Assembly: GCA_020186115.1 (NCBI GenBank)
Contig: WSYJ01000178.1
Span: 1,116,001-1,180,000, forward strand
Direction: 5' to 3'
From: Histomonas meleagridis
Lineage: Eukaryota > Parabasalia > Tritrichomonadida > Dientamoebidae
DNA length: 64,000 nucleotides
Positions 40,126-51,100 of this stretch are shown here, piece by piece. A model generated the notes under the pieces. The model worked only from the letters and a program-made list of their open reading frames with translations. It was not told where the DNA came from and made no database searches. Numbering within the stretch: position 1 is the first letter of the stretch; each line of letters starts with the position of its first letter. A program made the translations under genes and the position numbers.

Positions 40126-40635
40126 CTTTTATATCGGAATGTTCCAAAACCGTCAAATTTGACCACACAGAAATCCTAAGAAACGATATCGTTGTTTGAA
40201 CTTTTTAAGTGATTCATGTTTGAATTTCGGTTATTCATTCAACGTCAAATGTGTAAAATGAATGGGCATAGCATTGGCAATTTGAGTTTAACATTTTTGT
40301 TAATGTTTATAATGCCCAAGTGACCCTGATGATCATCTCAAAAATATTTTTAGTCAATCAATTTTCAATTTTTATACTTGATCATTAGATATTGCAAAAT
40401 TGTTTTTTTTTGTCTTTAGTCTTATTTATGTGAATCACTCATTTGCTGGTATTTCGAAGAAATTTTTATTGGTGTTTCCAAAACTCAATAAATAACAAAA
40501 ACAACAAATCATGACAAAATAAAGAAAAGTGGGCACTTTAAATTGTAAAGTTCAGAAGTAGAACTTTTTAATTGCATCAACCGGTTTTATATTGAAAATT
40601 ACTTAAAAGAGAACGTTAAGCCAGTACAACTTAAT
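40126..40635. promoter_or_regulatory. SERINC promoter and SERBP1 3' region
   Basis: 510 nt without a gene. The SERINC side holds AACCGTCA (40148-40155), which reads TGACGGTT on the coding strand, plus a TATCGTTTC block. Confidence 0.45.
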
Positions 40636-41370
40636 TTACTGAAGCTTTGGGAAGTTCTTAAGGCTCAGGTTGCTTTGCTTCTTACCTGTTCCTACTTGGC
40701 GTTGGTGTTGGACATTTCCTGGACGTTGGTCTCTTGGCTTTGAGCGAGGCTTCCTTTCTTGAGCATTTTCACCTTGGGCTGGAGCAGCTGGTTTAGGAGC
40801 GGCATCCCTTTGTTGAGGGGCCCTTTGTGGGCGTTCTTGTGGCTTGCGTTGAGCATTTGGCCTGCGACCGCCTGTATTGCGGTTATTGTTTCCACGGCGT
40901 GCGTTTTGCCTTTGCCTAAGAGCTTCAGCTGTGCTTAAGAATCCGGTTTCGATTACTTCTGGTTCAGATTCTTTGTATGTTTTAACTTCAGTAGTTTTAA
41001 CCTTCTTCTCAACAACCATTGAAGCATATTGTTCAGGGATTTTAACAACGCGCTTTCCTTGGCGATTGATCTTTGGTGTTTCATCTTCATCGTCGGAATC
41101 GAAATATTTGTAAGCAGCTTCGAAAACAACCTTTGGTTGGGCATTTTCAGTTACTTCTTGTTGTTCGCCTTCTTGTTCGTCAACAATTTCAGGGCGCTTT
41201 GCTTCATCAATAGCGTTACCCCAGTTTGATCTACCACGACCTTCACGCTTTATTGTGCTGCGATATCCAACTCCTGGCTCATGCTTGTTCTTTTTGCGGA
41301 TAACCTTTTCGCGTTGGGGAACTTCGTCGGCTCCATTGTAATCAGAAAGAATTGCAAATGGGTTGCTCAT
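40636..41370 (-). CDS. SERBP1/HABP4/Stm1-like ribosome-associated protein
   Basis: 244 residues from ATG 41370. The opening MSNPFAILSDYNGAD matches Stm1/SERBP1 starts (NPFDLLGND). GVGYRSTIKREGRGRSNWGNAIDEA corresponds to the RGGxxNWG block of the HABP4 domain. The rest is disordered: acidic, then Arg/Gln/Asn/Pro-rich, ending NLSLKNFPKLQ. These proteins lie in the mRNA channel of idle 80S ribosomes and protect them under starvation. C-ending codons and a moderate GC level suggest strong expression. The promoter holds AACCGTC at 41388 and TTTGGGGTACCC at 41512. Confidence 0.82.
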   Translation of the reverse strand: MSNPFAILSDYNGADEVPQREKVIRKKNKHEPGVGYRSTIKREGRGRSNWGNAIDEAKRPEIVDEQEGEQQEVTENAQPKVVFEAAYKYFDSDDEDETPKINRQGKRVVKIPEQYASMVVEKKVKTTEVKTYKESEPEVIETGFLSTAEALRQRQNARRGNNNRNTGGRRPNAQRKPQERPQRAPQQRDAAPKPAAPAQGENAQERKPRSKPRDQRPGNVQHQRQVGTGKKQSNLSLKNFPKLQ

Positions 41371-42060
41371 ACAAGTGGCCGTATATAACCGTCTTTATCA
41401 ACTCAAATCGGTTGTCCCGACTTTTGACAGATGTTTGTTAGGATCGAGTTTGCATTGAACGACTTGGAACCGTTCACAAAAATTCTGTGGTTCATTCAAA
41501 TATATTTCGGCTTTGGGGTACCCTGTATAATCCTTTGAAAAATATTTTTGCCTAACAAAAATCAAAAAAGGTGCTTGAGATAAATTAAAATATATCGATT
41601 TCTTTTTTATGAAATATTTTGAGTAATCCTGAATTGTTTAATTAAATCTAAAATTCATTATAACTTCGTTTTTATTTTAAATAAATAAATTTTACTTATT
41701 CATACACACGTGGACAAAATATATAAAGTAAAAAAAATTAAATATAAAAATGCGTATATTTCTTTTGATTCTAAAAAAGTTTCTTTTGATTATATAAAAA
41801 ATAGAATGTAGATGATATTCAATGAATTTTATTATGAGATCAATTTTGATTTTAAGGAGTTTTTACAAATTATTTCGGATTATAAAAATGGATAATTTCT
41901 GTATTCGAAACGCAAAATTTATTATCGATTTATTCCCAAAAATATAAACTAACTTCGAAGTCTCTTGTGTAACCCTTAAAATTAAGATAATAAACAAAAT
42001 TTTAAAATTTTTATAAAAATTAATCGTAGTCCTAATTTTACTATTTTCAAAAAATTAATT
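41371..42060. promoter_or_regulatory. SERBP1 promoter; AT-rich intergenic
   Basis: On the SERBP1 coding strand GACGGTTATATACGG lies about 15-30 nt before the ATG. The remaining 500 nt towards the BspA gene have no recognisable content. Confidence 0.45.
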
Positions 42061-45000
42061 TCAAATTTTAATGCTTCCAAAATATTCGTTTTCTTTGAAA
42101 TCTTCCGCAAACGGATCATCGTCGATATTAGAAATGTTCATCGAAAAGTTCTGTGTTGAGAGATTATCGTTAACATTTTCATCAATAGCATCCTCTTCAT
42201 TATTCCGTTTTTTATTTCGAAGACGAACCATTAATATAATAATTACGGAAACAATTATAATGATTCCAATTCCAACGCATACTCCAATGATAATAAATTT
42301 ATTCGAATTATCATTTGTATCATTTTCATTTTGATTAAAGATTGTATAAAAACCTGAATAATATGAATAATAATAAGAATAATGAACAATTGTATAATGA
42401 TATGAAATTATTAAAGTATTAATATATGAATAATGTGAACCAAATAAAGAAATTGTTATTGTATTTGTGAAAGTAGTATTATAAATAATTGTTTGTGTAA
42501 TTGATTCTGATAATATTAATGTTCGCATATATGTTTCATCGAATTGTCTTGAAGGTATAAATGAGTTTGATTGTGTAAATGTATTTGATCCAGAAAATGA
42601 ATTACTTTGCGAATATGTATTTGATTGCGAAAATGTATTTGATTGCGAATATGTATTACTTTGTGTAAATGTATTTGAATATGTATTTGATTGTGTATAT
42701 GTATTACTTTGACTGAATGTATTTGAATATGTATTACTTTGTGTAAATGTATTTGAATATGTATTACTTTGTGTAAATGTATTAGAAAATGTATTTGATT
42801 GTGTGAATGTGTGTGTTGGCCATGGATATTGATCGCATTCTCCAATAGATGAACCTTTAGATACGGAAAGTGATCCAAATGTTTCATCTTCATAAAAATC
42901 TGATGTCATAACATATTTTGCTGGTATACCTGAAAACGCATTTGAACTTATATTTGTTGGTGATTTATTACCTGTGAAATAAATACAATTCAATTTGTTA
43001 CAATATCTAAATGCATAATCTTCAATTAAAGTGATATTTACATCAAATATAACTGTTTCCAAATTAGAACAATAATAAAATGCATAACTTGCAATTGATG
43101 TAACTGAGTCTGGAATTGCAAAATTAATTAATGAAATGCATGAACGAAATGCATATCCTCCAATTGTTGTTACATTTTTGCCAAAATTAACTGATTCTAA
43201 ATCATTACAATAAGCAAATGTATAAGTTTCGATTGTTGCAACAGAATCTGGAATTGTAATATTAATTAATGAAGTGCATGAACGAAATGCATAACTTCCA
43301 ATTGTTGCTACATTATCGCCAATATTAACTGATTCTAGATCATTACAATAAGCAAATGCATATGTTTCAATTGACATAACTGAATCTGGAATTGTAATAT
43401 TAATTAATGAAGTGCATGAACGAAATGCATAACTTCCAATTGTTGCTACATTATCGCCAATATTAACTGATTCTAGATCATAACAATAAGCAAATGTATA
43501 TGTTTCAATTGATGTCACTAAATCTGGAATTGTGATATTGATTAATGATTCACAATAATAAAATGAATAACTTCCTATTGACATAACTGAATCTGGAATT
43601 GTAATATTAATTAATGATTCACAATAACAAAATGCATAACTTCCAATTGTTGCTACATTATCGCCAATATTAACTGATTCTAGATCATTACAATAAGCAA
43701 ATGCATATGTTTCAATTGACATAACTGAATCTGGAATTGTAATATTAATTAATGAAGTGCATGAACGAAATGCATAACTTCCAATTGTTGCTACATTATC
43801 GCCAATATTAACTGATTCTAAATCATTACAATAAGCAAATGTATATGTTTCAATTGATGTCACTAAATCTGGAATTGTGATATTGATTAATGATTCACAA
43901 GAATAGAATGCATTATACCTAATTGATGTAACAGAATCCGGAATTGTGATGCTAATTAGTGATGAACAATAAGCAAATGTATAATATTCAATTGTTGTAA
44001 CTAATTCTGGAATAGTGATATTTTTTAATGCTGAACAATAATAAAATGAATAATACCGAATTGATGTAACTGTATTAGGGATTATAATATTAATTAATGA
44101 TTGACAATAATAAAATGTATTATATTCAATTGTTGTAACTAATTCTGGAATAGTGATATTTTTTAATGCTGAACAATAATAAAATGCATTATTTCCAATT
44201 GATGTAACTGAATTTGGAATCTCGATAACATTTAATGATTGACAATAATAAAATGTATTATATTCAATAGTTGTAACTAATTCTGGAATTGTGATATTTT
44301 TTAATGATGTACAATAATAAAATGCATTATTTCCAATTGATGTAACCGAATTTGGAATCTTGATAACATTTAATGATTGACAATAATAAAATGAATAACT
44401 TTCAATTCTTGTAACTGTATCTGGGATTTCAAATGTTTCTTCTTTGATTCCTCCTGGATAACAAACAATCGTTGTCATAGCTTTATTATAAAGAATTCCA
44501 TTATTATCATTAATATAATAATTATTTCCTTCAGATACTTCAATAAATTGAAGTGATGTACACTGCGCAAATATACCTGTTCCAATTGAAGTGACTGAAT
44601 CTGGAATTGTAATATTAATTAATTTTTCGCATCTTTGAAATGTAAAACTTTGTATTGTTCTAACACTTTCACCAATTTTAACTGCTTCCAATTCATTACA
44701 ATAATGAAATGCATTGCTTCCAATTGATGTAACTAAATCTGGAATTTCAATATTAATTAATGATTGACAATAATAAAATGTATTATATTCAATAGTTGTA
44801 ACTAATTCTGGAATTGTGATATTTTTTAATGATGTACAATAATAAAATGCATTATTTCCAATTGATGTAACCGAATTTGGAATCTTGATAACATTTAATG
44901 ATTGACAATAATAAAATGAATAACTTTCAATTCTTGTAACTGTATCTGGGATTTCAAATGTTTCTTCTTTGATTCCTCCTGGATAACAAACAATCGTTGT

Positions 45001-45753
45001 CATAGCTTTATTATAAAGAATTCCATTATTATCATTAATATAATAATTATTTCCTTCAGATACTTCAATAAATTGAAGTGATGTACACTGCGCAAATATA
45101 CCTGTTCCAATTGAAGTGACTGAATCTGGAATTGTAATATTAATTAATGATCTGCAATAATAAAATGCATTATTTCCTATTGTCATTACACTTGCTCCAA
45201 ATTTAACTGTTTCCAAATTATAGCAGTAATAAAATGCATAGTAAACAATTGTTGTAACTGAATCTGGAATAACGATATTAAGAAGTGATGAGCATTGAAT
45301 AAATGCATAATCCCCAATTGTTATGACATTTTCACCAATGTTAATTGTTTCTAAATCGTAACAATAACCAAATCCAAAAGATCCAATTGATGTAACTGAA
45401 TCTCCAATATGAACTGATATCAGTGAATTCCAATTATAAAAAGCATCCGATCCTAATTCATCAACTCCACCTTCAATTATAAGATGTTGTGCTTGACTTT
45501 TATATGTATCTCTTTCTGAATATTCACTTGGTGTAGAAATAGTAAGTGTTAAAGTTGTCGAATCAAATGTTTCGAATGACTGAGCAAAAAAGAAAACAAA
45601 TAAAAGAGGGAAAATTTTACATTTTAATATTTCTTTTTTCTTAATACTCTTGATACGAAACAAAATCCAAAATAATAAAGGATTTATGATGATTACATTT
45701 ATAAAAAAAGAGAAAAAATGAGTGAAAATAATTCTAATTGGCAAGGTATTCAT
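42061..45753 (-). CDS. Giant BspA-like LRR type I membrane protein
   Basis: About 1,230 residues from ATG 45753; the frame is open further upstream to 45972 (ATG at 45888, TTG at 45972), so the start is uncertain. A hydrophobic anchor ending LLFVFFFAQSFETFD leads into about 35 LRR_5 units (IGSYAFRSCTSLINITIPDSV style). A Cys-free island (GNNYYINDNNGILYNKAMTTI) occurs twice. Then come the cap (NKSPTNISSNAFSG, KYVMTSDFYED) and a mucin-like stalk of about 15 SNTF/SNTY/TQSNT motifs. The membrane helix FIIIGVCVGIGIIIIVSVIIILMV and a 50-residue acidic tail with DDDPFAEDFKE follow. It is intact despite repeats. The role is likely surface adhesion; the tail may carry a sorting signal. Confidence 0.9.
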   Translation of the reverse strand: MNTLPIRIIFTHFFSFFINVIIINPLLFWILFRIKSIKKKEILKCKIFPLLFVFFFAQSFETFDSTTLTLTISTPSEYSERDTYKSQAQHLIIEGGVDELGSDAFYNWNSLISVHIGDSVTSIGSFGFGYCYDLETINIGENVITIGDYAFIQCSSLLNIVIPDSVTTIVYYAFYYCYNLETVKFGASVMTIGNNAFYYCRSLINITIPDSVTSIGTGIFAQCTSLQFIEVSEGNNYYINDNNGILYNKAMTTIVCYPGGIKEETFEIPDTVTRIESYSFYYCQSLNVIKIPNSVTSIGNNAFYYCTSLKNITIPELVTTIEYNTFYYCQSLINIEIPDLVTSIGSNAFHYCNELEAVKIGESVRTIQSFTFQRCEKLINITIPDSVTSIGTGIFAQCTSLQFIEVSEGNNYYINDNNGILYNKAMTTIVCYPGGIKEETFEIPDTVTRIESYSFYYCQSLNVIKIPNSVTSIGNNAFYYCTSLKNITIPELVTTIEYNTFYYCQSLNVIEIPNSVTSIGNNAFYYCSALKNITIPELVTTIEYNTFYYCQSLINIIIPNTVTSIRYYSFYYCSALKNITIPELVTTIEYYTFAYCSSLISITIPDSVTSIRYNAFYSCESLINITIPDLVTSIETYTFAYCNDLESVNIGDNVATIGSYAFRSCTSLINITIPDSVMSIETYAFAYCNDLESVNIGDNVATIGSYAFCYCESLINITIPDSVMSIGSYSFYYCESLINITIPDLVTSIETYTFAYCYDLESVNIGDNVATIGSYAFRSCTSLINITIPDSVMSIETYAFAYCNDLESVNIGDNVATIGSYAFRSCTSLINITIPDSVATIETYTFAYCNDLESVNFGKNVTTIGGYAFRSCISLINFAIPDSVTSIASYAFYYCSNLETVIFDVNITLIEDYAFRYCNKLNCIYFTGNKSPTNISSNAFSGIPAKYVMTSDFYEDETFGSLSVSKGSSIGECDQYPWPTHTFTQSNTFSNTFTQSNTYSNTFTQSNTYSNTFSQSNTYTQSNTYSNTFTQSNTYSQSNTFSQSNTYSQSNSFSGSNTFTQSNSFIPSRQFDETYMRTLILSESITQTIIYNTTFTNTITISLFGSHYSYINTLIISYHYTIVHYSYYYSYYSGFYTIFNQNENDTNDNSNKFIIIGVCVGIGIIIIVSVIIILMVRLRNKKRNNEEDAIDENVNDNLSTQNFSMNISNIDDDPFAEDFKENEYFGSIKI
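44236..45148. repeat. In-frame tandem duplication inside the giant BspA gene
   Basis: Bases 44236-44623 recur at 44761-45148. The shift is 525 nt (175 codons) and I see no difference along the 388 nt. It duplicates four LRR units plus the NNYYINDNNGILYNK island. Identity without synonymous change implies a very recent duplication or ongoing gene conversion, or an assembly artefact. Confidence 0.88.
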
Positions 45754-46143
45754 GGCATATTTAAAATCTATTACTTTGAAAGTTTTATTATGAAAATTAT
45801 TTGATAAAAAGCTTAAGAAATGAGAACAAGATCCAATTGCTTGATAAAAAAAATTAAGAACTGAGTCGAAACAAGATGTGTATTTCATGTAATGATAGTA
45901 AGATAGGTTTGATAAACTTAATGATGGAAAATTGACTTGTAGATTTGACAAACAATAAAACGCAAAGTTCAAAATATAACCGAATGAAATTTACAAATTG
46001 AATATTGAATATTAAAACTTTTGTGAGAATTCTCAAAATTAAGACAATTATTTGTCTTATTCACTGAAACACAAGCAGAAGATTCCAAACCATCACAAGA
46101 ACGAACGGTTATATAACCTATTTATTTACTTAATGAATTCTAT
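45754..46143. promoter_or_regulatory. Divergent region with GGTTATATAACC palindrome
   Basis: GAACGGTTATATAACC at 46103-46118 includes a perfect 12-nt palindrome (46107-46118) and the ACGGTT promoter word, 26 nt before the ATG of the Rab relic. On the minus side the BspA frame may extend to 45972. Confidence 0.45.
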
Positions 46144-46362
46144 ATGATATTACAAACAATAAAAACATCCCAAGATCTTCAGGTGTGGCTCGATATTAGC
46201 CATGAATGTGCAGATAAACAAGTTGTTATTATGCTTATTGGATCGAAATGCGATCTTGTTAAAATACTAACTGTTGCAACAGAAGAAGGAATTGAATTCA
46301 TCGATAGTGAAAACTTCGTACTATTCAAAATGAAATGGTGTAAAAATAAAATATACGGGTAA
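46144..46362 (+). pseudogene. Rab GTPase fragment (middle part only)
   Basis: 72 codons from ATG 46144. DLQVWLDISHECADKQVVIMLIGSKCDLVK and VATEEGIEFIDSENFVLFKMKW match the Rab core from the alpha-3 region through the NKxD motif (here SKCD), the STEEG block and the start of the fifth G box (ETSA replaced). The P-loop, switch I and switch II segments and the prenylated tail are missing. The upstream ACGGTT element sits at normal distance, so the promoter stayed while the first half of the gene was lost. It cannot bind GTP. Confidence 0.82.
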
Positions 46363-46384
46363 ATATGCAGTTGCAGTTAAGGAT

Positions 46385-47294
46385 GGGTATCGATAAAACC
46401 GTTTATTTTATTTTATTTATAAAAAAGTGACAATCTACATTCAAAATTCTTATATCGTTCTGAACGATGGTATTCAAAATTTTATCATTAAAAATAAAAA
46501 TATCTAGTGAAAATCGATATATATTTATATAGCTAAAATTGATTTTCGTAAGAAATTTGAGGGACATTTATTAGAATGATATCAAGATAAAGTAGTCTAA
46601 TTGTGGTTACACATTTAATGCATTTGCGATTAAGAATCAATTTCAAACATCACAACACACAACACTTTTCATAAAGTGGTATCGGTCGGCAGTATCTGAT
46701 GTTTACACTTGTTACTTTTTAAAATATCTATTTTTTGATTATTTCATTGGAATAATTTTCGCTTTGCTCAAAACGTATTTTGACATAATGCTAATATTGC
46801 AGATTTTATATGATAAAATCATATGCAATTATCAGCCCCGCAATAAAACGAACTAAATTTATATAAATTTAGTCAAATAAAATTGCATTTAAATTTAATT
46901 TTCCAATTTATATATTTTTAATGCATTTTGAGTTCTTCTTATAGTGTTTTGATGCATGTTTATTTTGATATTGAAAGTTTAAACTAAGTTTCGAAAAAAT
47001 TATATCAATTATCATTATCACTAAATTTTCATATTTTGCATAATTATATTCTAAATATTATTACAAAATTATTTATAACTAAAATAGTTCGAATATTCAT
47101 AATTATTCATGAGATATTTCATTGATTTTTATTTGAATGCTATCGTCAATTACGATACAAGAAATTTGAATGCATATCTGTCACTTTTTTATCAGGATAA
47201 TATCGATAAATATCAGCTGATAACGATAGAATATCGATAAAATATCGATAACGGTTTTGACATTTATCAGCGGTTTATCGATATATCAGAGCCC
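46385..47294. mobile_element. Possible short non-coding element with TATCGATAAA-CCG ends (MITE-like)
   Basis: The left end reads GGGTATCGATAAAACCG (46385-46401). The right end, on the opposite strand, reads GGG..., then TATCGATAAACCGC (to 47294). The inside is AT-rich and codes for nothing, and has several more TATCGAT / ATCGATA copies near the right end (47200-47280). Size and inverted ends fit a MITE, but the ends match imperfectly and I could not define a target duplication. Confidence 0.28.
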
Positions 47295-47559
47295 AATTTT
47301 AGTCGCAGTTGGTAATCTCGAAATCATTTGGTTTATGAGTAAAAAATCATACAAAATTTAAACACAAATATCAAAGTCATCATTTGAAAATGCATTTCAT
47401 CAAAATAATATCTTTAAATGTCTTTATGAAAAAAAGCTTATTGAAGTCAAATAAAAAGTTGTACTAATTCTTTGATTCCTTTTTTACATGTTATAATTAA
47501 AGGTGTAATAAATAGTATAAAATTATTCCGAATATAGATTTAAAACTTCAATAAAAATA
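47295..47559. other. AT-rich intergenic
   Basis: Nothing recognised. Confidence 0.35.
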
Positions 47560-47880
47560 GTTAAATATTAAATATTATTGTATAATATCTTTGGTATTAA
47601 TTTCGATATTTTCCTTTCTATAAAAAGATCAAAAATGTTTTTAACACATCTTGGTGATAAATCATTATCTGTGTGATATTCTAGCAATGACACAAGCATA
47701 AACAGAATCAAAATTATTCAAAAAATTCAAAAAAACGTAATTATACAGCAAAACAAATGAAAAAAAACAAAAGAATCTATAAAATATCTAATACATTAAT
47801 ATCAATATCTATATCTTGAAGAAGTAATTTTACACCTTAAACAAAGCCTTAACTACGTATAGATACGGTATAAAATAGCT
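47560..47880 (-). pseudogene. Highly decayed ankyrin relic
   Basis: Minus-strand traces such as RKENIEINTKDII and a second VKLLLQDIDIDINVLDI-like piece, with AT-rich stretches between, show one or two old ankyrin units. No frame is kept. Confidence 0.4.
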
Positions 47881-48109
47881 ATCATCGTTTTGTTATTGTG
47901 TTTTTGAAAGAGTAAAAAAAAATATCAGCAGTTTTGAGTAATATATTTCATCATTATAAAAATAAGGAAAACTGTGAATGTCGAAGTCATTTTATTTGTC
48001 TATATTCAATTCAAAAGTTCCAACATTGTAATGGTATTGCAGCGGTTATGGATTGAAAATCAAACGGCTGCTCACAAAACTCCTATCGTAAAAATATTTT
48101 ATTTATTTA
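47881..48109. other. AT-rich intergenic, 3' side of CAND1
   Basis: A + strand open stretch over 47974-48369 overlaps CAND1 antisense and has no recognisable product. Confidence 0.35.
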
Positions 48110-51100
48110 TCAAAAGAGTTCCAATATTTCTCCGTTATATTCCTTCATCATCTTATTACATATTTCGGCACTTCTTACGCGATGTTTTCTCTTTATTTCC
48201 AACACGTTTTGAGCCTTTGCCTCTTCCACATATTTTTCGAATCTTTCGTCGCTTTGTACCTTTACGTAAATTTTTTCCAATTCGTTACAATATTTTATCA
48301 TCGAAGTTTTCGTTACAACGTTTGCGAACAGTTTCAACACTTCGCGAAACGCTTCGGAATTTTTATTAATTTTTTTCAACTTTTGCGCGAAAACTTTCAA
48401 ATTAATTTTATTTATACATTGTTGGAACTCACAAAAGATCAAAGAAAACAATTTCAGCGCTTTAACTTGAACTGATGTTTCGTTATCATTTAAAGCGTTT
48501 AACGAATTATTTATTATAATTTCGATTTTGTCTTCGACGTTTTCATTATATTCTTCAATATAACTAAAAACAAAATCTAATGAATTGTTCCGCATCATTT
48601 GTCCAATGTCTTCAATATATTCTTCAGAGCCATAATATCGTTTAATGAAATGTTTATCATTCGATGTAATACATCGACAAATGTTTTCGAATTGTTTGTC
48701 AATGATATTATGTAACGAAGAATTCTTTATGCAGGTCTTATAACAATTAATGGCATACGAACATGAAATTGGTTCATTAGAATTAATTTCGATTTGTTCC
48801 AAAATTTGTTTCATTTCATTTTCATCATTACAAATTTGTAAATAATTAAAAATCGATTGAAGTAATATCGGTGAAATTAAATTATTTTCATGAATTAACT
48901 TAATATATTTATCAATATATTCATGTGAACTTATTTTTAATAGTAAATAAAAGAATTGTATAAAGTCATCTTTTGTTTCTTTTTTATAGTCAGCACTTTT
49001 GGTAAAGTACTCAAAAATATTTTGAACGTTAACCAAACGGTCTTTTGAAGTAATATGTAATAACATTATAACATATGAATGAAGCCAAATCGATAAATGA
49101 TTTGTATCTTTTATAACAATGTCATTTAGTTGCTCTAGATATGTTTTAGATGATATACAACCAATTGCATATGATGCAGGCGTAAATATGTTTCGATCTT
49201 TATCATTAATTAGTTCAAAAATTCGATTTATTAATTTCGAATTTGAAATTAATGAATTTCGTGAACCAATTTCACCAATTATATATAACGAAGATGAAAT
49301 AGATTTCGTTGGCGATGTTGTTGACATTATAATTGGTTCAATTTTAGTTATCAAATAATTTGCAAATTCTGATTTCGTTGACAATAACCCAAATAATTTC
49401 GATGTGTTCGATACCAAATCGTCGGAATTTTGATTGTTGCTGTTGATTATCTTGAAAAGTTTGTCGATGAAATTAATTGAATTTTCGGGAATTAATAAAA
49501 TTAACTCGGATAAGTATTCTATGATCTCATCAGTAAGTGCTGAGAATAACAAATTTGTTATCTTAGTGAAAACTTCCTTGAAAATTGTGGAATTAGAATT
49601 TGGAATTAATAATTGTAAAATTTTAATGGTATACTTTTGGGAATTAAAATCATTCAATTCCATACGATTTAATAATGATGGAAGTAAAAATGTTACTTTT
49701 GTTGATTGAATAAGATTTTTGTTTAAAGACAAATAAATGAAATACAGAGAAACCGTCGAAACCGTCATATCGTTGGAGTTAACGTATTCCGGAAGTTTTT
49801 CAAATATTTTTTCGGTTATTGCGGTTAGTTCTTTGTAAACTGGTGAAACTAAAATTAATGAAAATGAAGATAATGCAGGTTTTGCATATATTTCACTTGT
49901 AATATAAAATTGATAAATTGTTTGGATATTATTTTGGTTTTGTTGATGCAAAATGAAAAACAATGTGAGAGGGTAAATGGATTCAATGCTTTTGTTTTGC
50001 TTTGAATATTCCAAAACTTTTTGATTGAGGCAATTCAATGCGTCAGAATTTGTTGTTTTCAATTGACTATACAAATAAGAAATTGTATTAAAACATTCAC
50101 TTTTTGTTGGAATATTTTTGTCGTATAAAATTTTTGATAGCAAATTGACAATATTTGCGGTTATGTCGTTCAAATAATTTGACGTTGACAAAATTGCGTT
50201 AATTAAATTTAACACATTTTTAATATTATGAATATCAAATTTATTGGAAAGCCCATCAATCATTTTCTTCGCTAATGTAATCGGCAAAGATTTTCTTTTT
50301 AATATGATGGTTGTAATTGAAGGATAAGAAATCGAGAGAAGTGACAAATTTGTTTCTTTTTCGATTTGTTTCACGAAATTTTCATAACATTTTACAATAT
50401 CATTTTCAGTAATTTTGTTTCCGAATTTTTTGATAATAAAAACAAGAAGTTGTAAACTTGTAATCTTTGATCCTTCATCATTCTCATTCATTAAGTTCGG
50501 TATTATTTCATGATTTTCTTCTAAAACTTTCGAAAATGTTTCTGGAAAATGACGAATTAGAATTTCCGCTAATTGATGAAATGATTTTCGTATTTTCCAT
50601 GAGCCGTCATTCATTTGTTCATCTTCAATTGGTTCTTCGAGTACACCATCGACAATAAAATCATCATTTATATCATCTTCAATGATATCATAAGAAGTTA
50701 TATCGATATTATAAAATAGAAATTGAAACACTAATTCAACATAAACATCAGATGTATCAATAAACAATTGAGGAAATGATTCAATTAATGAACAAAATGA
50801 TAAAATTGATTGTTGCGCATTCTCAAGTATTTGATCAGAATTTATTTCTTCAGTTTCTTCTTCTTCTTCATTTTCTGTATCTAATGCTTCAATTTTGGGA
50901 TAAAAAAGATTAACTAAATCGGAGATATGTGGCTCAAACCGCTCTGGCATATGTGTGACAAGTGATGAAAGTACTCGAAATGAAATATTCATCGATGAAT
51001 TTTGGAGGAGAACGTTTATGAGTGACTCAAATTGTGTATCGTTGCTTAGGGTGCCCCATGCTAGCTCAAAATCAATAACGGTCGCCGTCGATTTGTCATA

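Noticed and set aside
42516..42893. His/Gln/Ile-rich minus-strand frame
   Set aside because: Alternate frame of the SNTF/SNTY repeats in the giant BspA stalk; repeats give a long false frame.
47974..48475. + strand frames at the CAND1 3' end
   Set aside because: Antisense to CAND1 coding sequence.
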